Shown here one piece after another: positions 20,588 to 27,360 of a DNA stretch of 27,360 bases. Position 1 is the first letter of the stretch. Each line of letters begins with the position of its first letter. The notes beneath the pieces are model-generated. The model searched no databases. It was given only the letters and a program-made list of their open reading frames with translations, and was not told the origin of the DNA. The position numbers were made by a program, and so were the translations under genes. This stretch comes from a virus, in IMG/VR virus record IMGVR_UViG_3300035698_026962, positions 1 to 27,360 of that record. One strand, written 5' to 3'.

Positions 20588-21018
20588 TAAAGTTTCTTCC
20601 GTAACCCTGTCAAATGGAATGAAATCTCATTCAGATAAGCCTCAGCCAATTCCAATGCTCTAACATCATTTGTTGCCTCGACCTTTCGGATAAGCAAAAT
20701 AAGCAACTTACAGAGGTCACAAACATCAAAGGTCTTACCAACAAATTCAACAGGTTTTGGACACCCGTTCTTGTTTGAGACAAACACAGGATTCACAACT
20801 ACAGGTGTATGGTGCTCCCTTATAGGAACTTCAGCATCAGTCTGCTGGCCATCCCTGACAGCATCACAGATAGCCTTAAACCGAGGGTCCTGCTGCTGGC
20901 AAGCAACACAATACAGGCTACTGGCCTGAGCATGCTGGAGGTCAACTGCCTCAACCTTAAACGTCTTACCACAACTAACACAAATAACATCATGCAAACC
21001 GGTTGTATCATCACTCAT
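20587..21018 (-). CDS. Zinc-ribbon protein (143 aa)
   Basis: ATG 21018 follows GAGGAGAACACT. CVSCGKTFKVEAVDLQHA and YCVACQQQ form a zinc ribbon of the kind seen in topoisomerase- or helicase-associated modules; a further CDLCK lies in the C-terminal helical part (KLLILLIRKVEATN...LELAEAYL). Its stop overlaps the polymerase start in TAATG, so it is coupled to it and may be a replication accessory protein. Confidence 0.72.
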   Translation of the reverse strand: MSDDTTGLHDVICVSCGKTFKVEAVDLQHAQASSLYCVACQQQDPRFKAICDAVRDGQQTDAEVPIREHHTPVVVNPVFVSNKNGCPKPVEFVGKTFDVCDLCKLLILLIRKVEATNDVRALELAEAYLNEISFHLTGLRKKL

Positions 21019-21051
21019 AGTGTTCTCCTCAACTGGCTAAGCAGTATTCGC

Positions 21052-21348
21052 TTACCCAAAAATATCCGTATAAACGACTGGCTGACTATCTTTTAACTCT
21101 TCCAAAGCCCTACCTAGAGCTACTGCCCGACCAACGTTTGCATTGAATTGGTCATTTGGTGCCAAGGAGGCAGAGGCTGTAACATCTCCACTGTTGTAAC
21201 CTAAAATACTGACAACACAAGATGTGGCTACAGTTTCTACAACAGTGCCATTGTTAAGCTTAAGGTCATTGTACTTCAACTGAAACATAACATTTACCCC
21301 ATGCTTATGCAGATGTTTCAGAACCTGTTCTAATTCGCCTACCTTCAT
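21052..21348 (-). CDS. Hypothetical protein (98 aa)
   Basis: ATG 21348 follows GGAGGCTAGAG. An N-terminal helix (ELEQVLKHLHKHGVNV) precedes a beta-rich core with a C-terminal NANVGRAVALGRALEEL helix, a G-R-x2-A-L-G-R-A pattern that I associate with small phage proteins of unknown role. No catalytic motif. Confidence 0.7.
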   Translation of the reverse strand: MKVGELEQVLKHLHKHGVNVMFQLKYNDLKLNNGTVVETVATSCVVSILGYNSGDVTASASLAPNDQFNANVGRAVALGRALEELKDSQPVVYTDIFG

Positions 21349-21350
21349 CT

Positions 21351-21770
21351 CTAGCCTCCGTTTCTACGCCGTCTCTTTGCCCGTTTAACAAAGAGTCCCA
21401 TATCAAACTTTTCCACACTCTCCACCATATATATCGACAATTCATCACGATACTTTATATCAGACAGCACATTAGTCCGAAACAAAGAGGTCCTCCGAAT
21501 ACATGTAGTAACCACACCCAAGAGCTTACCCCCATTCAGCACAAAGGAATGCCGAAGAAAATCATAAGGCATAACCTTCAGAATAGCTACTGCATCTGGA
21601 GGATTGGCATTTGGGTTAAGTATCCGAGGTTCCCCATTACCAAAGGTCCAGTAATACTGTGAGTTCAATATTGCACGAATATTAGACCCCTCAAGACGCT
21701 TAAATGTCCTCAGCAATGAATCAGTACTGATGCCAGCACCCCATTCAGCCTGTATATCAGCAAAATACAT
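21351..21770 (-). CDS. Hypothetical protein (139 aa)
   Basis: ATG 21770 follows AGGTGACTGGGTA. The N-terminal DIQAEWGAGISTDSLLRTFKRL could be an HTH-like helix pair; the middle is mixed (FGNGEPRILNPNANPPD) and the C-terminus very basic (FVKRAKRRRRNGG). It might bind DNA or RNA. No family recognised. Confidence 0.7.
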   Translation of the reverse strand: MYFADIQAEWGAGISTDSLLRTFKRLEGSNIRAILNSQYYWTFGNGEPRILNPNANPPDAVAILKVMPYDFLRHSFVLNGGKLLGVVTTCIRRTSLFRTNVLSDIKYRDELSIYMVESVEKFDMGLFVKRAKRRRRNGG

Positions 21771-21777
21771 TACCCAG

Positions 21778-22314
21778 TCACCTAGTAGATTTTACCACTG
21801 TCTTACCACCAACAGACATTATAATGCCTCCAGTCACGTCAACAGCCTTACTCACCAACCACCTTTTATCATCAGTCAGTCTACAACCCAGCATCATAGC
21901 ACCCATTGCGACCTCCCTACCAGAACCACATGAGGCACAGGCATTTTGACTAACCTGAAAATCGGAAAAAATAGTAAACAGTTTATCCTCACCTGCAACT
22001 AGAAATTCCCCACACGACTCCCTATTATTTTCAATAGTTGCAAACCCACCGGTCTTTAAAATATCCCGTATTGCTGGAACAAATTCAGTAACCATAAACC
22101 TATGGTTCAGCACCTTCCACTGCGGAAATTTGGCATACATCAACAACTGACCCATCCGGTATGATGATGTAAACCCAATCAAATACTTTCCACTCTTAAA
22201 GATTTTGCTGTCTTGTCTGGGTCCACCAATATAGTGGTCTGAAACACCCCTGCTATCAGCGGCCATATGGACACACTTATTCTTCCGGTCAACCATACTG
22301 GCTATACAGGTCAT
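21778..22314 (-). CDS. HslV/proteasome beta-like Ntn hydrolase
   Basis: After removal of Met1 the chain would start with Thr, as in HslV and proteasome beta subunits: TCIASMVDR, then VHMAADSRG (D20) and GGPRQDSKIFK (K37) supply the T1/D17/K33 equivalents, and CGSGREVAMGAMML matches the conserved S-G-x2-x-A-x-G-A helix. Length (178 aa) fits HslV. No HslU-type ATPase is visible here. It could be a self-assembling peptidase, for example for prohead or host proteins; this is inference. Confidence 0.75.
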   Translation of the reverse strand: MTCIASMVDRKNKCVHMAADSRGVSDHYIGGPRQDSKIFKSGKYLIGFTSSYRMGQLLMYAKFPQWKVLNHRFMVTEFVPAIRDILKTGGFATIENNRESCGEFLVAGEDKLFTIFSDFQVSQNACASCGSGREVAMGAMMLGCRLTDDKRWLVSKAVDVTGGIIMSVGGKTVVKSTR

Positions 22315-22664
22315 TCCTGTCTCCCAAACAATATCCTCATTGACCTAGGCAAACCAGTAGCATTTGAGGTAGCATCAACCCCCTCAGCCTCAACCGCCCC
22401 CACACAGGCATTAAAACCGGCCTTCAATGTCTTCCAAAATTCACTACGAATGTCCAGCCAATCCTCGAAATGCATAAGATGGTACCGCTGTGCCAATGCG
22501 TCCTCATATCGCTCCACAGACTCAACAAGGCTGGTAAAATCAATGATACCTTTTGAATAACTGTCCAGCAGGTCAAAAAGTCTAAACTCAAGCTTCTTGG
22601 ATAGAAACCGCCTACGACCCTCCACACCCATTCGGGACATCTCCTGCAGTTCCTGAACGCCCAT
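22311..22664 (-). CDS. Hypothetical helical protein (117 aa)
   Basis: ATG 22664 follows GGGAGAATACT; the frame is open upstream but an earlier start lacks a binding site. The protein is helical: VQELQEMSRMGVEGRRRFL, SLVESVERYEDALAQRYHL and an Ala/Gly-rich end (AEGVDATSNATGLPRSMRIL). It overlaps the Ntn hydrolase gene as ATGA, so the two may work together. Confidence 0.7.
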   Translation of the reverse strand: MGVQELQEMSRMGVEGRRRFLSKKLEFRLFDLLDSYSKGIIDFTSLVESVERYEDALAQRYHLMHFEDWLDIRSEFWKTLKAGFNACVGAVEAEGVDATSNATGLPRSMRILFGRQE

Positions 22665-22684
22665 AGTATTCTCCCTAGTTATTC

Positions 22685-22900
22685 CTACAGCCCCAATGCC
22701 AATATGGCCTTCGCAACAAGATTCCATGGCCCAGCATTTCTGTCATACTGCTCGACTCGCCCTTTAGCAATAACCTTGCCCCCATCCCCTACGAGCCAAA
22801 CATCATAGTTACCAATGTTTGCTTCACCAGTACTGTCATTCTGAATCCTCACCTCCCCAAGGTCATCGGAAAAAGCAGTTGTAAGTTTAACGTACAGCAT
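22685..22900 (-). CDS. Hypothetical protein (71 aa)
   Basis: ATG 22900 follows GAGGAGTTCTG. The product is beta-rich (LGEVRIQNDSTGEANIGNY, DVWLVGDGGKVIAKGRVE) and ends in a hydrophobic helix (NLVAKAILALGL). A start further upstream at ATGCGG would add 34 residues but its AGGAG is too close to the ATG. Function unknown. Confidence 0.65.
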   Translation of the reverse strand: MLYVKLTTAFSDDLGEVRIQNDSTGEANIGNYDVWLVGDGGKVIAKGRVEQYDRNAGPWNLVAKAILALGL

Positions 22901-22970
22901 CAGAACTCCTCTTTGTTCACATATGCCCCATGGTAGCCAAACCCATTTACCAGCACATTGGCAATCATCC

Positions 22971-23504
22971 TTACTCAGAAGTCCCAACAATCCTATCCGC
23001 ATATCTCCTGACCTTCTCCGGAATTGACATTTTTGAATACCCGTATTTGTAAACATTACCGATGCCCCAGTTGTAGGCTACCGCAGCCCACCACCAATCC
23101 CCATTGGTTCGTTCATAACACAACCTGAGATACCTTGCACCTACCCTAAGGTTCAACATTGGGTTGGTTTCCCAACCAGATATTCCAACATCGATAGCCG
23201 CCGCACTCATAATCTGACATAGACCAATTTCCCCCGCCAGCCCCCGGGCCTCAGTATTCCATGAGGATTCAACCGTAATCAGATTTGCAAAGTACGGTGG
23301 AGGCACATCAGCCGCCTTTGCCTCAGCAATAGCCATGTCAAGCAGACCCATTTTGTCAACCGGTATTACCACCTCGGTTGTCACCACATTGGTAGATGGC
23401 TTCTCCAAATCTACTACCCTACGCCGGAGTCCTTCAAGACTGCCAAGCACAAATACAAACATACACAGACCTATCATTGCCAACCCAAAAACAATCTTAT
23501 TCAT
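22971..23504 (-). CDS. Membrane-anchored lytic transglycosylase (SLT domain)
   Basis: A single N-terminal hydrophobic segment (VFGLAMIGLCMFVFVLGSL) anchors a goose-lysozyme-like SLT domain: VESSWN with catalytic E79, GEIGLCQIM, NLRVGARYL and AVAYNWG. It should cleave peptidoglycan between MurNAc and GlcNAc in the periplasm, for lysis, entry or cell-wall remodelling. ATG 23504 follows GAGGATGAGGAGATAGAT and a promoter lies at 23523..23550. Confidence 0.9.
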   Translation of the reverse strand: MNKIVFGLAMIGLCMFVFVLGSLEGLRRRVVDLEKPSTNVVTTEVVIPVDKMGLLDMAIAEAKAADVPPPYFANLITVESSWNTEARGLAGEIGLCQIMSAAAIDVGISGWETNPMLNLRVGARYLRLCYERTNGDWWWAAVAYNWGIGNVYKYGYSKMSIPEKVRRYADRIVGTSE

Positions 23505-23522
23505 ATCTATCTCCTCATCCTC

Positions 23523-23550
23523 AGTATATGCACAAACCCGGGTATGTCAA
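23523..23550 (-). promoter_or_regulatory. Promoter of the transglycosylase gene
   Basis: Minus-strand TTGACA, 16 nt, TATACT. Unlike the other strong promoters it has CA, not TG, directly before the -10. Confidence 0.78.
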
Positions 23551-23562
23551 GAAAAATCATTT

Positions 23563-24132
23563 TCACACAGGTGAGAGTTGTTCTTTTGTGAACGGGTCCA
23601 CAACAAAATCCGAGATGTCAATAAACAAATCACACTCTTCCCTAAAAGCTCCACGGAACTGAGGCAGAAATGCATTGACAGCCTGACAACCACTGAAGTG
23701 TATGAAGTCCAATGTATCGACGAGGTCCCCATCGGAGCTGATAATAACAGCCTTGTCATAACCATCAGCCGCCGCACCGGCCACAATGTCGGTAATCATT
23801 TTTGATTTAACCCCACGCTGAGAGTTTCCCTCAATGTACCCAATCCTCAGGGTAAAGTATGGAAGGTTTGCAAGGACATTAAAGAAATGCTGCTGTGGTT
23901 CATAGTCTGAGCTGTCCTCATCAGGCATGGCATTGTAGTAGATGACTCTGAACAACTCATCGCCTTCATCAATCAGATTATTTACCAGATGTGAGAAGTC
24001 TATACGAGTTGCCCCAAAGTACTCACGCAATGCATAGTAGAGGTTGCTGCCATCGATGAATACACATACCCGGTTGTTGAAAATCCTACCAGTAGTTTCT
24101 TTCATTGTTGATGTATAATTTTCGTCAGTCAT
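23563..24132 (-). CDS. NYN/PIN-like RNase domain protein
   Basis: ATG 24132 follows GGAGACAGTT; the ATG 12 nt upstream overlaps that site and is rejected. VCVFIDGSNLYYALREYF, KSKMITDIVAGAAADGYDKA and VIISSDGDLVDTLDF carry the conserved acidic residues of LabA/NYN (DUF88) domains, metal-dependent RNases related to PIN. Length (189 aa) fits a single domain with short flanks. A tRNA or mRNA target is plausible given the large tRNA array, but not shown. Confidence 0.85.
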   Translation of the reverse strand: MTDENYTSTMKETTGRIFNNRVCVFIDGSNLYYALREYFGATRIDFSHLVNNLIDEGDELFRVIYYNAMPDEDSSDYEPQQHFFNVLANLPYFTLRIGYIEGNSQRGVKSKMITDIVAGAAADGYDKAVIISSDGDLVDTLDFIHFSGCQAVNAFLPQFRGAFREECDLFIDISDFVVDPFTKEQLSPV

Positions 24133-24151
24133 AACTGTCTCCATTCATCTA

Positions 24152-24179
24152 ATAGTACACCTGAACAGGATTTTGTCAA
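24152..24179 (-). promoter_or_regulatory. Promoter of the NYN gene
   Basis: Minus-strand TTGACA, 16 nt ending in GGTG, TACTAT. It lies 19 nt upstream of the start codon, just after the sigma factor stop. Confidence 0.75.
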
Positions 24180-24181
24180 GT

Positions 24182-24748
24182 CTAAAATTCATAACCTCTA
24201 ACACCCAGATAACCTTTTAAGGATTCATAAAGCACCTTCAACAGCTGGCAAACACGGGATTCCCCAATACCTAGGATGACTGCAATCTCCCGCATCTTAT
24301 AAGGCTGAAAGTAATACATAACAAATATTTTACGATTCCGGGATTCAAGCCCACCAAGCCAGCGACCCACCTCTCTCAGTACTTCCAACACCTCAACATT
24401 ATCCGCAGGGTCATCCTCCATGGAAATCTGTGGGAACTCATGCTTCATTGCAAATACATCGTCAAACCGTTTGAAAAACTCATGATAGGGTGGATATTTC
24501 CTATGCCTGCCATAGAGTTCCCGAAACCTATCCATGAATTCCCACCGGACAGCCATACCTGCTGAGGGCTTTTTAGTACTGGCCGTCATAAACATTCGTG
24601 TAGCTGCTCCAATGGCAATGTCCTCTTCAGTAAACTCTGAGTAGGAATCAAAATGCCTATGAACACCAAACAAAACCTTTGCTTGCTTTCTTGTCTCTGG
24701 AAGATATTTATTTATATCCTCATTTGTAATACCATTGCTGAACCTCAT
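24182..24748 (-). CDS. RNA polymerase sigma factor
   Basis: The C-terminal 60 residues are a clear sigma region 4: ESRNRKIFVMYYFQPYKMRE, then IAVILGIGESRVCQLLKVLY with the HTH that reads the -35. The N-terminal part (TEEDIAIGAATRMFMTAST, then MAVRWEFMDRFRELYGRHRK) resembles degenerate regions 2 and 3 of FliA-type factors. The gene overlaps the upstream one as ATGA. It probably directs host core polymerase to a set of phage promoters. Confidence 0.85.
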   Translation of the reverse strand: MRFSNGITNEDINKYLPETRKQAKVLFGVHRHFDSYSEFTEEDIAIGAATRMFMTASTKKPSAGMAVRWEFMDRFRELYGRHRKYPPYHEFFKRFDDVFAMKHEFPQISMEDDPADNVEVLEVLREVGRWLGGLESRNRKIFVMYYFQPYKMREIAVILGIGESRVCQLLKVLYESLKGYLGVRGYEF

Positions 24749-25128
24749 ACTCTATCCTTACCACCACCATGAATTATCTTAGGGTTGAATCCTGGTGGCA
24801 CATGAATGTCAGGAACAAGAATCTTACTGTTTCGTTGTCTGGCTGCCTCTTCCATCATTGCACTAATTTCTTCATTAACAACTTTCTGGTCAGCATCAAT
24901 AATTTTGTCGAATTTATCAAACACATCCTTAATATCCTTTGCATCAGTCATCCTAGCCATTCTTGATATTGGCTGAGAAATTGGTGTCTTACCATCAGGT
25001 GCCAATGGCTGAAAGGAATACCTCACATAGTACTCACAATCCTCTGGGTCATCAATGTTTGTTATAATGATTGCCTCTTGCCCATCACACACAAAGGTCT
25101 CACGCTTGTAGATTACAACATTATCCAT
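24745..25128 (-). CDS. Hypothetical acidic protein (127 aa)
   Basis: ATG 25128 follows GGAGAGCAATA and overlaps the preceding stop by 8 nt. The N-terminal half is beta-rich (VVIYKRETFVCDGQEAIIIT), followed by an acidic helical region (KDIKDVFDKFDKIIDADQKV) and a Pro/Gly-rich tail (DIHVPPGFNPKIIHGGG). It may be a partner of the sigma factor with which it overlaps; no family recognised. Confidence 0.68.
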   Translation of the reverse strand: MDNVVIYKRETFVCDGQEAIIITNIDDPEDCEYYVRYSFQPLAPDGKTPISQPISRMARMTDAKDIKDVFDKFDKIIDADQKVVNEEISAMMEEAARQRNSKILVPDIHVPPGFNPKIIHGGGKDRV

Positions 25129-25387
25129 TATTGCTCTCCAATCCATAGGTTAGAACTGCAATCCTATTCTTGAGGTCCTGTATTTCCATTTGCATTTTTT
25201 TCAAACAACAGCGTTTGTATTTGAGACCAGACCCACAGGGGCAGGGTTGGTTACGACCAGTACCGGAATCCTTATAACGTGCCATATGAAGCTGGAGATT
25301 GTAGATTTCCTTGTATAGGTTTTCAACCTTCATAGATTTCTCATCACTATTGTTTGAGTCAAGGACCTCATCAATAATGTCTTTCAT
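25121..25387 (-). CDS. SEC-C motif protein (88 aa)
   Basis: ATG 25387 follows TTGGAGCTTTT. GRNQPCPCGSGLKYKRCC is a complete SEC-C zinc motif, as at the SecA C-terminus. It is flanked by predicted coiled-coil helices (VENLYKEIYNLQLHMARYKD, KKMQMEIQDLKNRIAVL), so the protein could dimerise. SEC-C motifs bind SecB, ribosomes or other proteins; here it lies alone as an adaptor-like protein in front of the sigma gene. Confidence 0.85.
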   Translation of the reverse strand: MKDIIDEVLDSNNSDEKSMKVENLYKEIYNLQLHMARYKDSGTGRNQPCPCGSGLKYKRCCLKKMQMEIQDLKNRIAVLTYGLESNNG

Positions 25388-25520
25388 AAAAGCTCCAATC
25401 AAAAAAAAATCATTTTTTGCAACCGGGGAAACTTAATCTAACTACTGATATTATAATACAGAGTTAACTAAATTTATCCAGTTACAATTATATATATATA
25501 TCTTCTCTCCCTCAGTTCGG
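25388..25520 (-). other. AT-rich upstream region of the SEC-C gene
   Basis: No gene is visible. On the minus strand it holds (AT)n near 25490, a TATTATAAT at about 25449..25457 and a T-rich run just before the binding site of the next gene. A -10-like element without a matching -35 is all that can be said of promoters. Confidence 0.4.
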
Positions 25521-26085
25521 TTTAAAAAATCGGTGTTCGGTTAAGTTCATCGGAATATGGATGCTCGAATAGACTCCGATTCTCTTTTGTACTTAACTAC
25601 AACTACAAAAGTTAAAGAACTCTTTCAAGTCCAGAAAGTTCTTCTTCATTCTTCAGTATTCTCTGAATTATGGTGATTCAGGAAGTACTGAATTCTTGAA
25701 TGAATTCTCTTTTTACATGAAATCAATTCTTCTGTTATCAGCACAGACTCATTCCCCCAGAAATTACTATAAAACAAATAATTTCTGTCTGTCTGTGCAA
25801 TCCAACAACGGATTTCACGGCTTCCTACCCATAGCATATCACGGCAAATCCGGCCTGAGGCGGGGTTGGCGGTTGTTCCTCAGGTGCTGTATTACTATGG
25901 TGCATTCCCTGCTCTTTCGAGCGACCAACGGTCCGGTTAATGCATCCGGCTCACTTCTACCTATGATTTCTCAGAACTCTTTCCCATGCAGGCTCTGGAA
26001 CACACAGGCTTCCCTTTTTTCCCTGAAGCTGGGTTTTGTCACTAAGGTGTACGGTGGGACCCGCACCCTACTCATCAGGGTGACT
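25521..26085 (-). ncRNA. Candidate large structured RNA (about 560 nt)
   Basis: No protein gene fits between the GroES-like stop and here, yet the sequence has nested perfect helices: 25741..25748 with 25791..25798 enclosing 25758..25766 with 25779..25787; 25645..25651 with 25698..25704 enclosing 25654..25658 with 25686..25690 and 25663..25668 with 25676..25681; 25809..25815 with 25846..25852; 25854..25860 with 25878..25884; 25584..25591 with 25604..25611; 25615..25621 with 25637..25643; and 25549..25554 with 25575..25580. A GCTC-GAAA-GAGC hairpin (25911..25922) gives a GNRA tetraloop only on the minus strand. A T run at 25524..25529 may mark the end. The size, phage setting and tRNA-rich genome recall the GOLLD and ROOL classes; membership is not shown. 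Confidence 0.6.
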
Positions 26086-26475
26086 TTACTTTCTCTTCAT
26101 TACTTCTTCAACCTTCTCCTTATCTACAACTGCAGCAATGTCACCATCATTACACATGAAGTACATCACCTCATTGAGAAAGAAATGTTGTAATGTGGTC
26201 ACTTGTAATAGTATCCGGTCATCTACCTTGTATGGCATTGGCAGTCTGTCTTTACCATCACGTTCACGCCCGGGCCCAACCTTTACAATACGACAGACCC
26301 TGAAATGAAATTCAGACTCTTCAGGCACATACAGCCCTGATGCAGAAATTGAGAGACTCTCATACACAAAAATGATTTTTCCACCCGTTGGTTCTACAGG
26401 TAGGTCATCACCTTTTAGTATTTTACTCACATCCTTTGGTAGATACGCTACAAAGGGGTCTTCATTCTTACCCAT
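26086..26475 (-). CDS. GroES-like co-chaperonin
   Basis: The order of motifs fits GroES: a GGKIIFVYES strand, SGLYVPEES (the mobile-loop region), VCRIVKVGPGRERDGK, MPYKVDDRILL and DGDIAAVVD at the end. Length (129 aa) is slightly above GroES and similar to T4 gp31 and related phage forms. ATG 26475 follows AATAGGAGACACACG. It probably replaces host GroES on GroEL for folding a phage protein such as the capsid subunit. Confidence 0.82.
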   Translation of the reverse strand: MGKNEDPFVAYLPKDVSKILKGDDLPVEPTGGKIIFVYESLSISASGLYVPEESEFHFRVCRIVKVGPGRERDGKDRLPMPYKVDDRILLQVTTLQHFFLNEVMYFMCNDGDIAAVVDKEKVEEVMKRK

Positions 26476-26485
26476 CGTGTGTCTC

Positions 26486-27360
26486 CTATTCTATGGCAAC
26501 CTTATAGCCATGGTGTTTATAAAGTCGTTTTCGGGCGTCTGAGTGTTTTTTCAACACCCCGGGGTTCTCATCATAAATATCGACAACTCGAACAGAAACT
26601 TTACCTTTTTCTTTTCGTACACCTCTTCCTACTCGCTGGGGTATCTTTATTGGACTCTTTCCCCCACCGGCCATTACTATCTTATAGATACCACTTATAT
26701 CAATACCTTCATCAACTATGGAGGTGGCAATCAAACACCTAAGATTTCCTGAGGCCAGCGAATCCAATGTCTCCTGTCTGCCAGAGGATTTTCCAGAGAT
26801 GAAAACACTGTCAGGAATACTCTCACCTAAAAGCTTCCCATGCTCAATCTTATTAACCACCACTAGTACACCGGCCCCATAACTGGCCTCATCAATAATA
26901 ATTTTATTTCGCTTAGGGTTGTTTATTATTAACTCATTTTCCACCATTTGGTAATAGACGGTTGTGAACGCAGCCATTGTATACTTACTGCTAAACGACC
27001 CATCGGGTTTCTTAAGTGGTTGTGATTGTGACCATATCCTAGTTTTCAGTTTCTTCTTGTTGTCCGGGTTTGTTTCAGTTCTTAATTTTTCCTTAGCCAA
27101 CAGGACTTGTTCAGTACGCTTCTGCTCAGTCTTAACTATTGCGGCTGCAACAATCCGGTTACCAGCATCATCATCATTGACCATACGTTTCATTCTGATG
27201 TCGGCTTCAACAATAGCACCAATTTCAATGAGCTCACCTGCGTTAAGCTGGTAAATAGGTGGACCAAGATACTGGATTTCTTTCCAGAACGCAGCTGTTT
27301 TGCGCAGGTGGGTCGTACCAGTGAATCCAAACCGATACTGTGCACTGCATTTCTTCAGTA
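26486..27360 (-). CDS. SF2 helicase (UvsW/XPB-like), C-terminal part
   Basis: The frame is open to the right window edge, so the N-terminal part with Walker A is missing; an internal ATG at 27193 is not the real start. Visible motifs: RFGFTGTTHLRK (motif III type TAT-like element), VFISGKSSGRQETLDSL, CLIATSIVDEGIDISG (motif V) and PQRVGRGVRKEKGKV (motif VI with two Arg fingers). This order matches SF2 helicases such as T4 UvsW, which remodel recombination forks. It lies directly upstream of the GroES-like gene. Confidence 0.85.
   Translation of the reverse strand, partial: LKKCSAQYRFGFTGTTHLRKTAAFWKEIQYLGPPIYQLNAGELIEIGAIVEADIRMKRMVNDDDAGNRIVAAAIVKTEQKRTEQVLLAKEKLRTETNPDNKKKLKTRIWSQSQPLKKPDGSFSSKYTMAAFTTVYYQMVENELIINNPKRNKIIIDEASYGAGVLVVVNKIEHGKLLGESIPDSVFISGKSSGRQETLDSLASGNLRCLIATSIVDEGIDISGIYKIVMAGGGKSPIKIPQRVGRGVRKEKGKVSVRVVDIYDENPGVLKKHSDARKRLYKHHGYKVAIE

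Noticed and set aside
22685-23056. Longer start for the 71-residue protein
   Set aside because: The extension overlaps the transglycosylase gene and lacks a properly spaced binding site, while GAGGAG precedes ATG 22900.
26020-26070. GTGCG as a group II intron 5' end
   Set aside because: No domain V hairpin of the usual form and no maturase or interrupted gene are seen.
26040-26085. CTGATGAG resembling a hammerhead ribozyme core
   Set aside because: The required GAAA after stem II and a matching cleavage site are not present at the right distance.
25696-26193. 165-codon plus-strand frame
   Set aside because: It runs antisense across the structured region and into the GroES-like gene, has no binding site and no protein-like pattern; every other gene is on the minus strand.
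1-27360. CRISPR array, insertion sequence or integrase
   Set aside because: No regularly spaced repeats, no transposase or integrase motifs and no terminal inverted repeats were found by eye.

Overview
This window reads as part of a large double-stranded DNA bacteriophage genome. Every supportable gene lies on the minus strand, genes are tightly packed with many 1 to 38 nt overlaps, and Shine-Dalgarno sites and sigma70-type promoters are bacterial. The replication and recombination genes are phage-like: a Mre11-Rad50 type nuclease, a RecA/UvsX recombinase, a gp32-like single-strand binding protein, a family A polymerase and a RuvC-like resolvase. The host cannot be named from sequence alone. 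No capsid, tail, terminase or integrase gene is visible.

Right edge to about 20.6 kb (in transcription order): an SF2 helicase fragment, a GroES-like co-chaperonin, a roughly 560 nt gene-free stretch with many nested helices that looks like a large structured RNA, a SEC-C motif protein, an acidic hypothetical protein, a sigma factor with a clear region 4, a NYN/PIN-like RNase, a membrane-anchored lytic transglycosylase, several small hypotheticals, an HslV/proteasome-beta-like Ntn hydrolase and a zinc-ribbon protein. From 20.6 to 9.96 kb lies the replication and recombination block: a UDG/3'-5' exonuclease/PolA polymerase split by what looks like a -1 frameshift, a hypothetical, the gp32-like SSB, the RecA-like recombinase, a small membrane protein, a single-chain SbcD-SbcC fusion, a RuvC-like nuclease, a sigma region 2-like protein, a Mor-like HTH protein and small zinc proteins.

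From 9.6 kb to 1.5 kb lies an array of 29 tRNA genes and one tmRNA, interleaved with small proteins, many of them zinc-ribbon. All 29 tRNAs encode their own CCA. They cover 18 amino acids; only Ala and His are missing here. Some are odd: three Leu-anticodon tRNAs with short variable loops, an Ile(GAT) tRNA with a long variable arm, four U34 tRNAs with C33, and several altered T loops. Three protein genes end on UAG codons that are also tRNA positions 8 to 10. The left end carries a LexA-type DNA-binding protein, a nicotinamidase-like protein lacking key catalytic residues, and the start of a TROVE (Ro60-like) gene. A separate VWA protein sits inside the tRNA array.

Taken together the phage brings its own decoding set, ribosome rescue (tmRNA), RNA-binding and RNA-cleaving proteins (TROVE, NYN), a chaperone part and a peptidase, with two sigma-like factors that may drive a recurring promoter type (TTGACW, 14 nt, TG, TATAAT). 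The least explained items are the large structured RNA at about 25.5 to 26.1 kb, the unusual tRNAs, the split polymerase and the Mre11-Rad50 fusion.
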